A DNA stretch of 64,000 nt, from positions 4,972,501 through 5,036,500 of the forward strand of contig NZ_CP015225.1 in the NCBI RefSeq assembly GCF_001623525.1, given 5' to 3'. A program made the position numbers and the translations under genes. Each line of letters begins with the position of its first letter. Within the stretch, counting starts at the first letter, position 1. This document shows, piece by piece, positions 50,533 to 59,461 of the stretch. A model generated the notes under the pieces. It was not told where the DNA came from. It ran no database searches and saw only the letters and a program-made list of their open reading frames with translations. This DNA is from Pseudomonas fluorescens (GTDB taxonomy: Bacteria > Pseudomonadota > Gammaproteobacteria > Pseudomonadales > Pseudomonadaceae).

Positions 50533-51041
50533 CGTCCATGTCGCACTGCACGATGCACTTGTTCAAGACTTTGACGGCGCTGGCCGTGACCCTGCTGCTG
50601 GGGGGGTGCACCACGTTGTCGCCCTTTTCGACGATGACCAAGCTCAACCTCACCCTGACGACCAGTGATCAGCTCAACCCCGACCTCAATGGGCGGCCAT
50701 CGCCAGTGGTGGTGCGGTTGTTCGAACTCAGGCATCCGGTGGCCTTTGAAAACTCGGATTTCTTCAGCCTCTATGAGCGCGGGAGGGAAACATTGGCCCC
50801 CGACCTGATTTCCAGCGAAGAGCTGGAATTGCGCCCAGGTGAAACCGTCGAGCTCAGGCTCGGTATCACTGGGGATGGCCGTTACGTCGGCATACTCGCG
50901 GCGTACCGAGACCTGTCACACGCCCGCTGGCGCTACACACTGCCAGTGGCTGCGACGCAGTTGACCGAAGCGAACCTGACTCTCGACCAGGATGGGATCG
51001 CCAACATGCTTGAAAGACAGGCCAAGGTAGATGACCGATGA
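50529..51041 (+). CDS. tssJ: T6SS outer-membrane lipoprotein TssJ
   Basis: A 170-residue lipoprotein with a signal ending in the lipobox LLLGGC, then a transthyretin-like beta fold (LNLTLTTSDQLNPDLNG, SPVVVRLFELR, YVGILAAYRDL). It anchors the TssM periplasmic domain to the outer membrane. The ATG at 50529 overlaps the fha stop (ATGA); ATG 50538 (MSHCTMHL) gives a more usual signal length and may be the true start. Confidence 0.92.
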   Translation: MTSMSHCTMHLFKTLTALAVTLLLGGCTTLSPFSTMTKLNLTLTTSDQLNPDLNGRPSPVVVRLFELRHPVAFENSDFFSLYERGRETLAPDLISSEELELRPGETVELRLGITGDGRYVGILAAYRDLSHARWRYTLPVAATQLTEANLTLDQDGIANMLERQAKVDDR

Positions 51042-52369
51042 ATCACGATAAAGTCATCTGGCAAGAAGGCATGTTGTTGCGTCCACAACATCTGCAACAC
51101 AACGATCGTTATTTCGATCACCAGTTGAAGGTTCGTACCCGGTTGCTGGCCAGTTACGCCTGGGGATTCCTGGCGCTGGAAATCGACCTGCAATTTCTCA
51201 ACATGGGCCAACTGGTGGTCAGCCAGGCCAGTGGGGTCCTGCCGGACGGCAGTCTGTTCGAGCTCGGTGGCAACACCGAGCCGTTGGTCCTGGAGGTACC
51301 GTCCAATACCAGCAATGCACCGATCTACCTCGCGCTGCCATTGGTGACCGGCAATCACATCGAGTCCCGTCGTCCGGAGCAATCTGACGTGCTGGCGCGC
51401 TACACCATCTATGACGCGCAGGTGACCGACTCCAATGCCGGCGATTCCGGCGGGAGCCAGATCAGTTGTGGCCGGCCAAACCTGCGCCTGCTGTTGGGCG
51501 AGCAACAGAGCGACCATGCGTTTGTGAAGCTCAAGCTCTGTGAGGTGCTCGATACCACGGCCGATGGGGTGATCAGGCTCGACCCGGACTTTGTGCCGAC
51601 CTTCATCCAGGCTCGTTCATCCCATTATTTGTTGTCGTGTCTCAAGGAGATCATCGGCATGCTTGCCCATCGGGGTGACAGCCTTGCCGAGCGGATCCGT
51701 TTCAATGGCAAGGCCGGTGGTGCGCAAGTCGGCGATTTCATGATGCTGCAGCTTATCAACCGTAGCGAACTGTTGCTGCGTCATTATCTGGACCTGGAGC
51801 AAGTACATCCCGAAACGCTATACCGAATGCTACTGGCCCTGTTGGGTGAACTGGCGACGTTCTCCAGTGACAGCAAGCGCCCACCACGCACCAACCGCTA
51901 CCAGCATAGCGACCAGGGCGCATGTTTTCGCAGCCTGATGCAAGCGATCCGCCAGGTGCTATCGATGGTGCTCGAGCAGCACGCTATCGAACTGCAATTG
52001 CAGCCGCGCCAATATGGAATCACCGTCTCGCCGATGCAGGACCTCACCCTGCTGGATACGGCTTCATTCGTACTGGCGGCTAGCGCCAACTGTGACAGCG
52101 AAGAGTTGCGCCATCGACTGCCGTCGAACCTCAAGGTTGGCTCGGTGGAGCGCATCCGCCAGTTGGTCAACCTGCATCTGCCCGGTATCAAGATCAGGCC
52201 TCTGCCTGTGGCTCCGCGGCAGATCGCATTCCATGCCAACAAAACCTATTTCATCCTGGAGCCCAGCTCCGAAGACCTGGCGCAACTTAAGCGCTCGGCA
52301 GGTTTCGCGTTCCATGTGTGCGGTGATTTCGCCGAGCTTGAACTGAATTTTTGGGCCATCAGGAATTGA
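51038..52369 (+). CDS. tssK: T6SS baseplate-membrane connector TssK
   Basis: A 443-residue TssK/VasE protein: VIWQEGMLLRPQHLQHNDRY at the start, VVSQASGVLPDGSLFE, and the C-terminal AFHANKTYFILEPSS. It links the baseplate to the TssJLM membrane complex. It overlaps the tssJ stop by four bases. Confidence 0.95.
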   Translation: MNHDKVIWQEGMLLRPQHLQHNDRYFDHQLKVRTRLLASYAWGFLALEIDLQFLNMGQLVVSQASGVLPDGSLFELGGNTEPLVLEVPSNTSNAPIYLALPLVTGNHIESRRPEQSDVLARYTIYDAQVTDSNAGDSGGSQISCGRPNLRLLLGEQQSDHAFVKLKLCEVLDTTADGVIRLDPDFVPTFIQARSSHYLLSCLKEIIGMLAHRGDSLAERIRFNGKAGGAQVGDFMMLQLINRSELLLRHYLDLEQVHPETLYRMLLALLGELATFSSDSKRPPRTNRYQHSDQGACFRSLMQAIRQVLSMVLEQHAIELQLQPRQYGITVSPMQDLTLLDTASFVLAASANCDSEELRHRLPSNLKVGSVERIRQLVNLHLPGIKIRPLPVAPRQIAFHANKTYFILEPSSEDLAQLKRSAGFAFHVCGDFAELELNFWAIRN

Positions 52370-52374
52370 ACGAA

Positions 52375-53238
52375 ATGGATAAGGAAAATCCCCAGGACGA
52401 AACAACCGTCCTGCTCGACCACCATGGACAACGTCCTGCTTCCGGCCCCTTGACCAACGCTGCTGCGCCGCCGCGTTTCGAACAGTTACAAGAGCGAATG
52501 ATCTACGCCGCGCACCTGCCGCGGTCCCAGGCCTTCAATGTCAGCCTCAATCCGCTGGTCGCGGCGGCTTCCGGATTGTTGTCGCAAATGGTGCAACTCA
52601 AGCACGGCCGCGAACGCGAGGATCTGCAAGCTCTTAAAGGGGAATTGAGGCGAGGCCTGGAGCAGTTCGAAGCCTGTGCCTTGCAGGACGGCGTTGAAAA
52701 CAGTCAGTTGATCGCAGCACGGTACGTGCTCTGCTCAGCGATCGACGAGGCGATCGTCACCACGCCGTGGGGCCGTGGAGGTGGTTGGTCACAGATAAGC
52801 CTGCTCAGCACTTTCCACAACGAAACCTTCGGCGGCGAGAAGGTTTTTCAATTGCTTGAGCGCTTGTCGAAAAACCCCATCAAGCACCTGTCGATGCTCG
52901 AGTTGTTGTATCTGTGCCTGTCCCTGGGCTTCGAGGGCAAGTATCGGGTGCAGACCCGTGGGACGCTCGAACTCGAAAGTCGGCGCGATGCTCTGTATCG
53001 GCTGATCTGCCAGGCACGCGGCGATATCCCTCGTGAACTGTCGCCTCGCTGGGAAGGCTACGATGGCGCGCGACGCAACCCGGTGCGCATTGTCCCGGCC
53101 TGGACGGTGGCGGTTTTTACGCTGGTCTGCCTGGGGGTGATGTACTCGAGTTTCGCCTGGGTATTGGGCGAGCAACGCCGAAGCGTACTGCAACCTTATC
53201 AACTGTCAGAGTCGGTCGCCGCTCAGCCGCTGCCGTAA
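52375..53238 (+). CDS. tssL: T6SS inner-membrane protein TssL (DotU), short form
   Basis: A 287-residue DotU-type protein. A Pro/Asp-rich N-terminus is followed by the cytoplasmic hook domain (about 45-230; YVLCSAIDEAIVTTPWG, HNETFGGEKVFQLLERLS, LELLYLCLSLGFEGKYR) and one C-terminal TM helix (TVAVFTLVCLGVMYSSFAWV). It lacks the OmpA-like peptidoglycan-binding extension found in some TssL proteins. AGGAA lies about ten bases before the ATG. Confidence 0.93.
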   Translation: MDKENPQDETTVLLDHHGQRPASGPLTNAAAPPRFEQLQERMIYAAHLPRSQAFNVSLNPLVAAASGLLSQMVQLKHGREREDLQALKGELRRGLEQFEACALQDGVENSQLIAARYVLCSAIDEAIVTTPWGRGGGWSQISLLSTFHNETFGGEKVFQLLERLSKNPIKHLSMLELLYLCLSLGFEGKYRVQTRGTLELESRRDALYRLICQARGDIPRELSPRWEGYDGARRNPVRIVPAWTVAVFTLVCLGVMYSSFAWVLGEQRRSVLQPYQLSESVAAQPLP

Positions 53239-53251
53239 ACAGGGACGTGTC

Positions 53252-56200
53252 ATGAAATTGCTTTTCAGGAAAGCCGGTGCCTGGGGGCGCCAGACGTGGA
53301 TTTGGACGCTGCTGGCGGTGCTTTGTATCGCGTTGCTGGTGTGGTTCGCCGGGCCACTCCTGGCCGTCAATGACTACAAGTTCTGGGCAAGCCCGACGGC
53401 GCGGTTGCTGACTGTCAGCGTGCTTCTGCTGGGCTGGGGCCTGGCCATGGTTTTCGTCAGTGGGCGCGGCGGTTCAAGCACGAATCTCCAGCAAAACGCC
53501 CCCGAGCAGGCTCGTGCCCTGCATCTGGCCAGGATTGAGGATGAGCAGCGCGAAGTGCGCTCGCGCTTCAAGCAGGCATTATCCACGCTAAGGTCATCGA
53601 GCCTTTATCCCGGCCGCAGCGAACGCTGGCGCAACGATCTGCCGTGGTATCTGATGATCGGCCCGCCTGCCAGCGGAAAGACCCGTCTGCTGGACCGCTC
53701 GGGCCTGGAGTTTCCCCTCAACAAGCTTGAGCGCAAGCCAATCGGCGACACATCGGGGACCCGTTATTGCGATTGGTATTTTGCCGAGCACGCCGTGTTG
53801 GTCGACACTGCCGGGCGCTACCTGACCCAAACGGATAGTGATGTCGACAGCAGCGTCTGGGCCGTATTGCTCGAACTGCTGCGCAAGCGTCGCCGCAGTC
53901 GTCCGTTGAACGGTGTACTGGTGACGGTACCGACCGAGGTCCTGTTGCTCGGCAGCGAGGACGAAGTGACTACGCTGGCCCGCCAGATTCGTGGCCGCCT
54001 GCAGGAACTGCAACAGCGACTGCACGTCGATGTCCCGGTTTATCTGGTCCTGAGCAAAGCGGACAACGTGCCCGGTTTCAACGAGTTCTTTGACTCACTG
54101 ACTCGCGAGGAAAACGACCAGGTATTGGGTGCAAGTTTCAGTCGGGACCAGCGTGGCTGTGATGTGGCCGTGTTACGTGCCGAGTTCGAGGCGCTGCTGC
54201 ATCGCCTCAACAGCCAGGTGATCATGCGCATGCATCAGGAGCGCGACCCGCTGCGCCGTAGCTGCATGCTTGATTTTCCTCACCAACTTGGACAACTCGG
54301 CACCAGCCTGTGTCTGCTGGTTGAGCAAGCGTTTACCGGCAGCGTCGGTACGTTGCGGGGTTTCTATCTGACTAGCGCATCGTCATCGGGTCGAACCAAT
54401 ACCGCACCTGGTGGGCGCTCACGGTTCATTAAGCATTTGATCAGTCGGGTGATTTTTCCGGAAGCCGATCTGACCGACCTCGTTCAGCGCGAGCGCCGTC
54501 GTCTCCATTGGGGGCAGCGAGTTATGTATTTCGGGGCGCTGACGGTCATTGGCCTGTGTGGGCTGTTGTGGGCGCACGGTTTTTCGGCCAACCACGAGCG
54601 ACTGGACAGTCTGCGTACGCTGACGCAACGCTGGGACCAGCAGCAATCGGTCCAGGCGAATGCTGATGACTGGACCTCGATGCTCGAATCACTGGATATC
54701 CGTTTCGAGGCCACCCAGGTTTTCCCACCCTACAGGGCGGTGCCGTTGCATGAACGTGTCGGCCTATACCAGGGCGAGGCGAGCAACCCTGCGGTGACTA
54801 ACGCCTATGAGCGTGATTTACAGGGGCGACTGTTGCCGAAGGTTGCGCAGAGGCTGGAAGCGCATGTTCGTAACAACTGGAATGACCGTGAGCAACTGCT
54901 CAACAGCCTGCGCGCGTACTTGATGCTGGGCCTGCAAGAGCGTCGCGATGTTGCCTGGCTCAAGGACTGGCTGGCCAACGATGGGTCGCTTCGTTACCCC
55001 GGCAACACGGCGCTACAGGAGGGCCTGAATGCCCACCTCGAGCGCCTGTTGGAGCTGCCTTTTATCCATGCTCTCAACGAACCGCTGGTGGCCCAGGCCC
55101 GGGAAGCCTTGCGCCGTGAGTCCCTGGCAACCGTCGTGTACAGAATGCTGCACGAACAGGCCAGCCATCTGCCGCAATATCGACTCAGCCAACACCTGGG
55201 CTCGCAAGGTGCGTTGTTGGTCGGCACGGACCGTGTGATTCCCGGTTTCTATACCCGTCAGGGTTACGAACGCTACTTTTCGGTTCAAGGCGCGGCCTTG
55301 GTCACCGAATTACTGCGGGACAATTGGGTCCTGGGTGAAGGCGAGGGCCTCAGCCGCATGGACATGCGTCGCCTGATGGTCGAACTCGAACAGCTGTATT
55401 TTCGTGATTATGCCGACCACTGGAGCGAAGCGGTCGGCCAGGTCGCTCTGCAAACCATCAGTAATGCAGGTGAGGGCGCCGAGCAACTTGCGGGGCTGAC
55501 CTCGGCTCACTCGCCGATTCTGCGGATGCTGGTGCAAGTGCGCGACCACACTCGAATCCAGGCTGTTGCCGAGCAAATCGACGACCTGACGCGAGCGGCA
55601 GGGAATGCTGGACATGCCGTTACAAAACTCTCCGCCGTGGCTGGGAAAGCCTCTGCATCCTTGGCCGAAAACCTGCCGGACACCGCGCAAAAATCCTTGC
55701 GACGACGTTTCGAACCGCTGCATCGCCTGCTGGACCCGGACAATGGTCCGACGGCTGATCTGGTCCAGGCCTTGCGGGCCGTTGATGAGGTGCAATTGCA
55801 ACTGGCGAACCTGGCTCGCGCCAGTGCCCCGGAACAAGCGGCGTTCGAGCTGGCCAGGCACCGCATGGGCGGCCAGCGCGATGCGCTGAGTCACCTGCGC
55901 GGTGCGTCTGCCCGCCTGCCGCGGCCGCTCAGTGCTTGGTTCAACGTGATGGCTGAGGACAGCTGGCGCTTGGTACTCAATGATTCTTATCGTTACCTGA
56001 ACCAACGTTATCAGAGCGAGCTGTACAGCTTTTACGGCAAGGCGATCAACAAGCGATACCCGTTCAGTGCCCACAGTGCCAGCGACGTCGCGCTCAATGA
56101 CTTCCGTGAGTTTTTCAAGGACCAGGGCATAGTCGATCGATTCTTCGACAATTACCTGCAACCCTTCATCAGCGGCTCCGCGGGACACTACCGTCTGCGT

Positions 56201-56695
56201 AGCATCGAAGGTCAGAGCTTGCCGATGTCCCGGGTCTATCTCGATCAAATGGCAACAGCGCACACCATTCGCCGGAGCTTTTTCGCCGAAAACCCGACCG
56301 AGCCGCAAGTACAGTTCAAGCTTGAGCCGTACACTCTGGACCCGGCGGTAAGCCGTGCTGAATTCCGTTTCGGTGACCAGATGCTTGAATACCGCCACGG
56401 TCCGATCCTGCCGGTAGCTTTTACCTGGCCAAGCGACGCGCAGAATGGTCGAACCGCCCTAGTGCTGGACAAAATGGTTGGGCGAGGCGTGGGCATCGAG
56501 AAAAATACCGGGCCGTGGTCGTTGTTTCGGTTGTTCGACTTGATGCAGAGCGAATACCTTACCGGGCGCGATGTCCGGGTATTGAAGGCGGACCTGGGTG
56601 GCCTGCGCGCCAACTATTTGCTGACGAGCCAACGTACGCCGAACCCTTTCGACATGAGCGTGCTGCGCACATTTCGCCTGCCGGTGCAGCTTTGA
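53252..56695 (+). CDS. tssM: T6SS inner-membrane protein TssM (IcmF)
   Basis: An 1147-residue IcmF protein. TM helices lie at about 12-35 and 48-70, with a third near 430 (MYFGALTVIGLCGLLWAHGF); between them is a cytoplasmic domain with a Walker A motif (GPPASGKTRLLDRSG) and VDTAGRYLTQ. The large periplasmic part reaches TssJ. It forms the TssJLM channel. It follows tssL by 13 bases, and its TGA shares one base with the stp1 ATG. Confidence 0.95.
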   Translation: MKLLFRKAGAWGRQTWIWTLLAVLCIALLVWFAGPLLAVNDYKFWASPTARLLTVSVLLLGWGLAMVFVSGRGGSSTNLQQNAPEQARALHLARIEDEQREVRSRFKQALSTLRSSSLYPGRSERWRNDLPWYLMIGPPASGKTRLLDRSGLEFPLNKLERKPIGDTSGTRYCDWYFAEHAVLVDTAGRYLTQTDSDVDSSVWAVLLELLRKRRRSRPLNGVLVTVPTEVLLLGSEDEVTTLARQIRGRLQELQQRLHVDVPVYLVLSKADNVPGFNEFFDSLTREENDQVLGASFSRDQRGCDVAVLRAEFEALLHRLNSQVIMRMHQERDPLRRSCMLDFPHQLGQLGTSLCLLVEQAFTGSVGTLRGFYLTSASSSGRTNTAPGGRSRFIKHLISRVIFPEADLTDLVQRERRRLHWGQRVMYFGALTVIGLCGLLWAHGFSANHERLDSLRTLTQRWDQQQSVQANADDWTSMLESLDIRFEATQVFPPYRAVPLHERVGLYQGEASNPAVTNAYERDLQGRLLPKVAQRLEAHVRNNWNDREQLLNSLRAYLMLGLQERRDVAWLKDWLANDGSLRYPGNTALQEGLNAHLERLLELPFIHALNEPLVAQAREALRRESLATVVYRMLHEQASHLPQYRLSQHLGSQGALLVGTDRVIPGFYTRQGYERYFSVQGAALVTELLRDNWVLGEGEGLSRMDMRRLMVELEQLYFRDYADHWSEAVGQVALQTISNAGEGAEQLAGLTSAHSPILRMLVQVRDHTRIQAVAEQIDDLTRAAGNAGHAVTKLSAVAGKASASLAENLPDTAQKSLRRRFEPLHRLLDPDNGPTADLVQALRAVDEVQLQLANLARASAPEQAAFELARHRMGGQRDALSHLRGASARLPRPLSAWFNVMAEDSWRLVLNDSYRYLNQRYQSELYSFYGKAINKRYPFSAHSASDVALNDFREFFKDQGIVDRFFDNYLQPFISGSAGHYRLRSIEGQSLPMSRVYLDQMATAHTIRRSFFAENPTEPQVQFKLEPYTLDPAVSRAEFRFGDQMLEYRHGPILPVAFTWPSDAQNGRTALVLDKMVGRGVGIEKNTGPWSLFRLFDLMQSEYLTGRDVRVLKADLGGLRANYLLTSQRTPNPFDMSVLRTFRLPVQL

Positions 56696-57417
56696 TGGAG
56701 GCCGGTCCCTGGTACAGCGCCGCGGGCACGGACCCTGGCAAGACCCGACCACGTAATGAGGATGCTTTTCTCGACTGCCCACAACAGGGGGTGTGGGCAG
56801 TGGCCGACGGCATGGGCGGCCACTCGGGGGGTGACATTGCCAGCCAACTGATCGTTGCCAACCTGACGGAGCTGCCGCTTTACCGGGACTTGGCTGAACG
56901 TTCGAAAGCGGTGCGCCAATGCCTGCGCTGGACCAACCGACGACTGAGCCAGGAGCTGACCGTCACCGAAGATCATCCCGGCATTATCGGCAGCACTGTG
57001 GTGGCGCTGTTGTTGGAAGGAAATCGCGGGGTCTGCATCTGGGCGGGCGACAGCCGTTGTTATCTGTGGCGCGGTCGACGACTGTACCAACTGACCAAGG
57101 ACCACTCACTGCAACAGCAACTGATCGACACGCAACACATCAGCCGCGATGAGGCCTGTGCCCATCCTGCGGCCAAGGCACTGACACGCGCGGTCGGTGC
57201 CGCCCCAGAGTTGACCCTGGAGGTGTTGGAGCTGGATGTTCACCCAGGCGATACGTTTTTGCTGTGCAGTGACGGCTTGTACCAAGGCCTTGGCGCGCAA
57301 GCCCTTGGCAGTGCCTTGGACCTGGCTTCGCCACGTGTGGTGTTGGAGCATCTTTTCGACGACGTTCTGCGTGGCCCGGCACGGGATAACCTGACGGCCG
57401 TGGTGGTCCGCCCGTGA
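56695..57417 (+). CDS. stp1: T6SS PP2C-type protein phosphatase (Stp1/PppA)
   Basis: A 240-residue PP2C phosphatase, with metal-binding RPRNEDAFL and VADGMGGHSGGD, WAGDSRCYLWR, LLCSDGLYQ and the final RDNLTAVVVRP all present. It opposes Stk1 in threonine-phosphorylation control of T6SS assembly, probably on Fha. ATG 56695 overlaps the tssM stop by one base; the frame is open upstream inside tssM, but coupling and similarity favour this start. Confidence 0.93.
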   Translation: MEAGPWYSAAGTDPGKTRPRNEDAFLDCPQQGVWAVADGMGGHSGGDIASQLIVANLTELPLYRDLAERSKAVRQCLRWTNRRLSQELTVTEDHPGIIGSTVVALLLEGNRGVCIWAGDSRCYLWRGRRLYQLTKDHSLQQQLIDTQHISRDEACAHPAAKALTRAVGAAPELTLEVLELDVHPGDTFLLCSDGLYQGLGAQALGSALDLASPRVVLEHLFDDVLRGPARDNLTAVVVRP

Positions 57418-58346
57418 ATGAAGAGGGTAACCAACCGACGTATTCCACCTTCGCCAACGCTGTGCCGACTGTGACATCCAGCCAGCTTTGCGTCAGCGAA
57501 ACACCGGGCATACTCGCAGGACGCTATCGCCTTGAACGCTTGCTTGGGGCGGGCGGCATGGCGGTTGTTTACCGCGCGCGGGATCTGCTGCACGAACAAT
57601 TCGCTGATCCCGATCCGTACCTTGCCGTGAAGATGCTCAGCGAGGCATTCGACGTGGCACCCGATGCGAGTGCGCTGCTTTACAGCGAGTTCGCCCTGAC
57701 GCGGCGATTGCACCACCCGAATATCTTGCGCCCCTACACCTTCGAAGTGGATACAGCCCAACGACGGGCCTTTATCACCATGGAGCTGATGCGTGGCCTG
57801 ACCTTGGACAAATTGCTTTGCGAACGGCCCCTCGGGCTGCCTTGGCCCGAACTCAAGGCTATCGCCGTGCCGCTGCTGGATGCCCTGGCGTACGCCCACG
57901 GCCGTGGCGTACTGCATGGCGACGTGAAGCCAAGCAACATCATGTTGAGCGAAGAAGGCCTGCGCCTGTTCGATTTCGGTTTGGGCCTGGCTGAAGAAGG
58001 GCCTTCTCAGCACCTGCCAAACCTGAACCGTGAACGCCTTAACGCCTGGACCCCTGGTTACGCGGCGCCTGAACTGCTTGAAGGTGAGCCCCTTTCAGCG
58101 GGTGCCGATGTCTACGCTGTGGCTTGCGTGTTGTATGAGCTGGCAAGCGGCAAACACCCATTCCAGCGGTTACCTTCCACCCAGGCTCGCGATGCCCGGT
58201 TGGAGCGCGCGCTCAAGGCGCCGCACAACCTGCCCCGGCGTTGCTGGCCGGCGCTACGAATGGCGCTGGCGTTTGATCCGGGGCAGCGGCGTATGGAGGC
58301 GGCTCGATTGCGTGACGCGTTGGGTGGCGTGTGGTCTTGGTGGTGA
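57414..58346 (+). CDS. stk1: T6SS Ser/Thr protein kinase (Stk1/PpkA-like)
   Basis: A 310-residue Hanks-type kinase: glycine loop LLGAGGMAVVYRARD, the VK lysine in YLAVKML, catalytic loop HGDVKPSN, DFGLGL and APELLEG. The catalytic loop reads HGD rather than HRD (a non-RD kinase). There is no TM helix or periplasmic sensor after the kinase domain, unlike PpkA of HSI-I but like Stk1 of HSI-II. The start is GTG 57414, overlapping the stp1 stop by four bases (GTGA). It is last in the operon and followed by a REP pair. Confidence 0.92.
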   Translation: MNEEGNQPTYSTFANAVPTVTSSQLCVSETPGILAGRYRLERLLGAGGMAVVYRARDLLHEQFADPDPYLAVKMLSEAFDVAPDASALLYSEFALTRRLHHPNILRPYTFEVDTAQRRAFITMELMRGLTLDKLLCERPLGLPWPELKAIAVPLLDALAYAHGRGVLHGDVKPSNIMLSEEGLRLFDFGLGLAEEGPSQHLPNLNRERLNAWTPGYAAPELLEGEPLSAGADVYAVACVLYELASGKHPFQRLPSTQARDARLERALKAPHNLPRRCWPALRMALAFDPGQRRMEAARLRDALGGVWSWW

Positions 58347-58407
58347 CGTTCTTGAATGGTGAAATGAGCCATGATCAACCTTTATTTTGAACACTGCGGC
58401 TGCTGTT

Positions 58408-58537
58408 GTGGCGAGGGAGCTTGCTCCCGCTCGGCGGCGCAGCCGTCGTAAATCGGCTGATGCGGTTTTTCTGTAGGAATGCGCAGGCCTGTTTGGGGGC
58501 GGCTTCGCCACCCAGCGGGAGCAAGCTCCCTCGCCAC
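58408..58537. repeat. REP pair: 24-bp inverted repeat after the T6SS operon
   Basis: 58408-58431 and 58514-58537 are exact inverse copies of the same 24-bp REP found at 14876-14968, separated by 82 bases. They form the boundary between the T6SS operon and the DUF6124 gene. Confidence 0.88.
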
Positions 58538-58555
58538 GGGTTGGAGGTGTAGCGG

Positions 58556-58915
58556 CTAGCGTGGATCGACGTTATCCAGCACTCGGTTTGCCAGCAATGA
58601 ACTCAGTTCGATCAGTTGCTGGATGCCAAGGGCGATGTGGCGGCGGGGGCCTTCGAGGTCGAAGGCCAGGTTGCTGATCATCGCGTCGGCTGACGCGAGG
58701 TTTTCGCTGAGGTTGGCGAGCAGGCATTCGTTGTCGGCGTTTTTTGCCACGGTGAAGAGCTGGCCCGGTTGGGATGCATCTTCGGACTTTTCCGGTTTCG
58801 GTAGCAGGTAGTAATCCAGGGCGCGCTTTTCTGCTTCGTTTTGTTTCTTCGTTTTGGATTGAGTGGACGCAGAGGTGCGATCTGTTTCGGGGGGATTTGG
58901 TGTAATTTTGAACAT
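58556..58915 (-). CDS. DUF6124/DUF3077-like small protein
   Basis: A 119-residue protein beginning MFKITPNPPETDRTSAS, with a Lys/Glu-rich section, ALDYYLLPKPEK and a helical C-terminus (ADAMISNLAFDLEGPRRHIA, IQQLIELSSLLANRVL). It resembles the DUF6124/DUF3077 proteins that are abundant in Pseudomonas and have no known function. AAGGAG about seven bases before the ATG is a strong SD, and it lies inside a 9-base stretch (ACGAAAGGA) complementary to a loop of the putative C4-like RNA upstream on the same strand. Confidence 0.75.
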   Translation of the reverse strand: MFKITPNPPETDRTSASTQSKTKKQNEAEKRALDYYLLPKPEKSEDASQPGQLFTVAKNADNECLLANLSENLASADAMISNLAFDLEGPRRHIALGIQQLIELSSLLANRVLDNVDPR

Positions 58916-58983
58916 TGTGGAGCTCCTTTCGTAAGAGGAACCATCACCGTCTGCCGCCAAGCAGATGGGGTGACGGATTACAC

Positions 58984-59063
58984 AAGGTTGGCGGACCGGA
59001 ACGAAAGGAACCCGGCATCCCCGAGGGGATCCTTGCGCAACCCGCCATAACATAGGAGTGCCA
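58984..59063 (-). ncRNA. C4-like antisense RNA upstream of the DUF6124 gene
   Basis: Read on the minus strand, this segment begins GGCACTCCTATG and folds into a GGCGG/CCGCC closing stem enclosing two hairpins: ATCCCCTCGGGGAT and CCGG-GTTCCTTTCGTT-CCGG. The second loop exposes TCCTTTCGT, a perfect complement of ACGAAAGGA around the SD of the DUF6124 gene (58924-58932). Sequence and architecture match my memory of the C4 antisense RNA family of phage P1 and relatives, where an upstream processed RNA blocks translation on the same transcript. Confidence 0.65.
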
Positions 59064-59461
59064 ATGCCAGAGGCATCGCAGTCATATTGAGGGGCTGTTG
59101 CGCCTTTCGTGTACCGGGCCGCCAAGCCCGACCACTGATGGGCAGTGGCAGGGAAACGATAGAACCCATGAGCAAGGCGCACAAGCGGGCGGATTCTGGC
59201 GTAGTTGTAGGCAATGGCGCAAGGATTCGTAGCTTGGTGGAGGCGTTGCGGAAGGAGAATAAACAAGCCTTCGTAATGCTCAGGATTCGGGGCAAAGGAG
59301 CTTGTTCTCGCTCGGTGGCACCGCGGTTTTTCTGTAGGAGTGCGCCGGCCTTTTTGGGCGGCTTCGCCGCCCAGCGGGAGCAATCTCTGGCCACGGGATC
59401 TGCGTTTCGGATCAGGCCCTGTGGTGTTGGCTCGATCGGTATTTCGCCCTTTGAAGAGCTG
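59064..59461. other. Gene-poor interval with degenerate REP pair
   Basis: About 400 bases without a supportable gene. A degenerate REP pair lies at 59291-59395 (GAGCTTGTTCTCGCTCGG facing CAGCGGGAGCAATCTC). Open frames here translate the REP sequences and lack ribosome-binding sites. Confidence 0.55.

Noticed and set aside
36078..58346. hcp gene expected with the T6SS cluster
   Set aside because: No Hcp-like frame (about 160-170 residues) occurs between vgrG and stk1; it is presumably encoded elsewhere in the genome.
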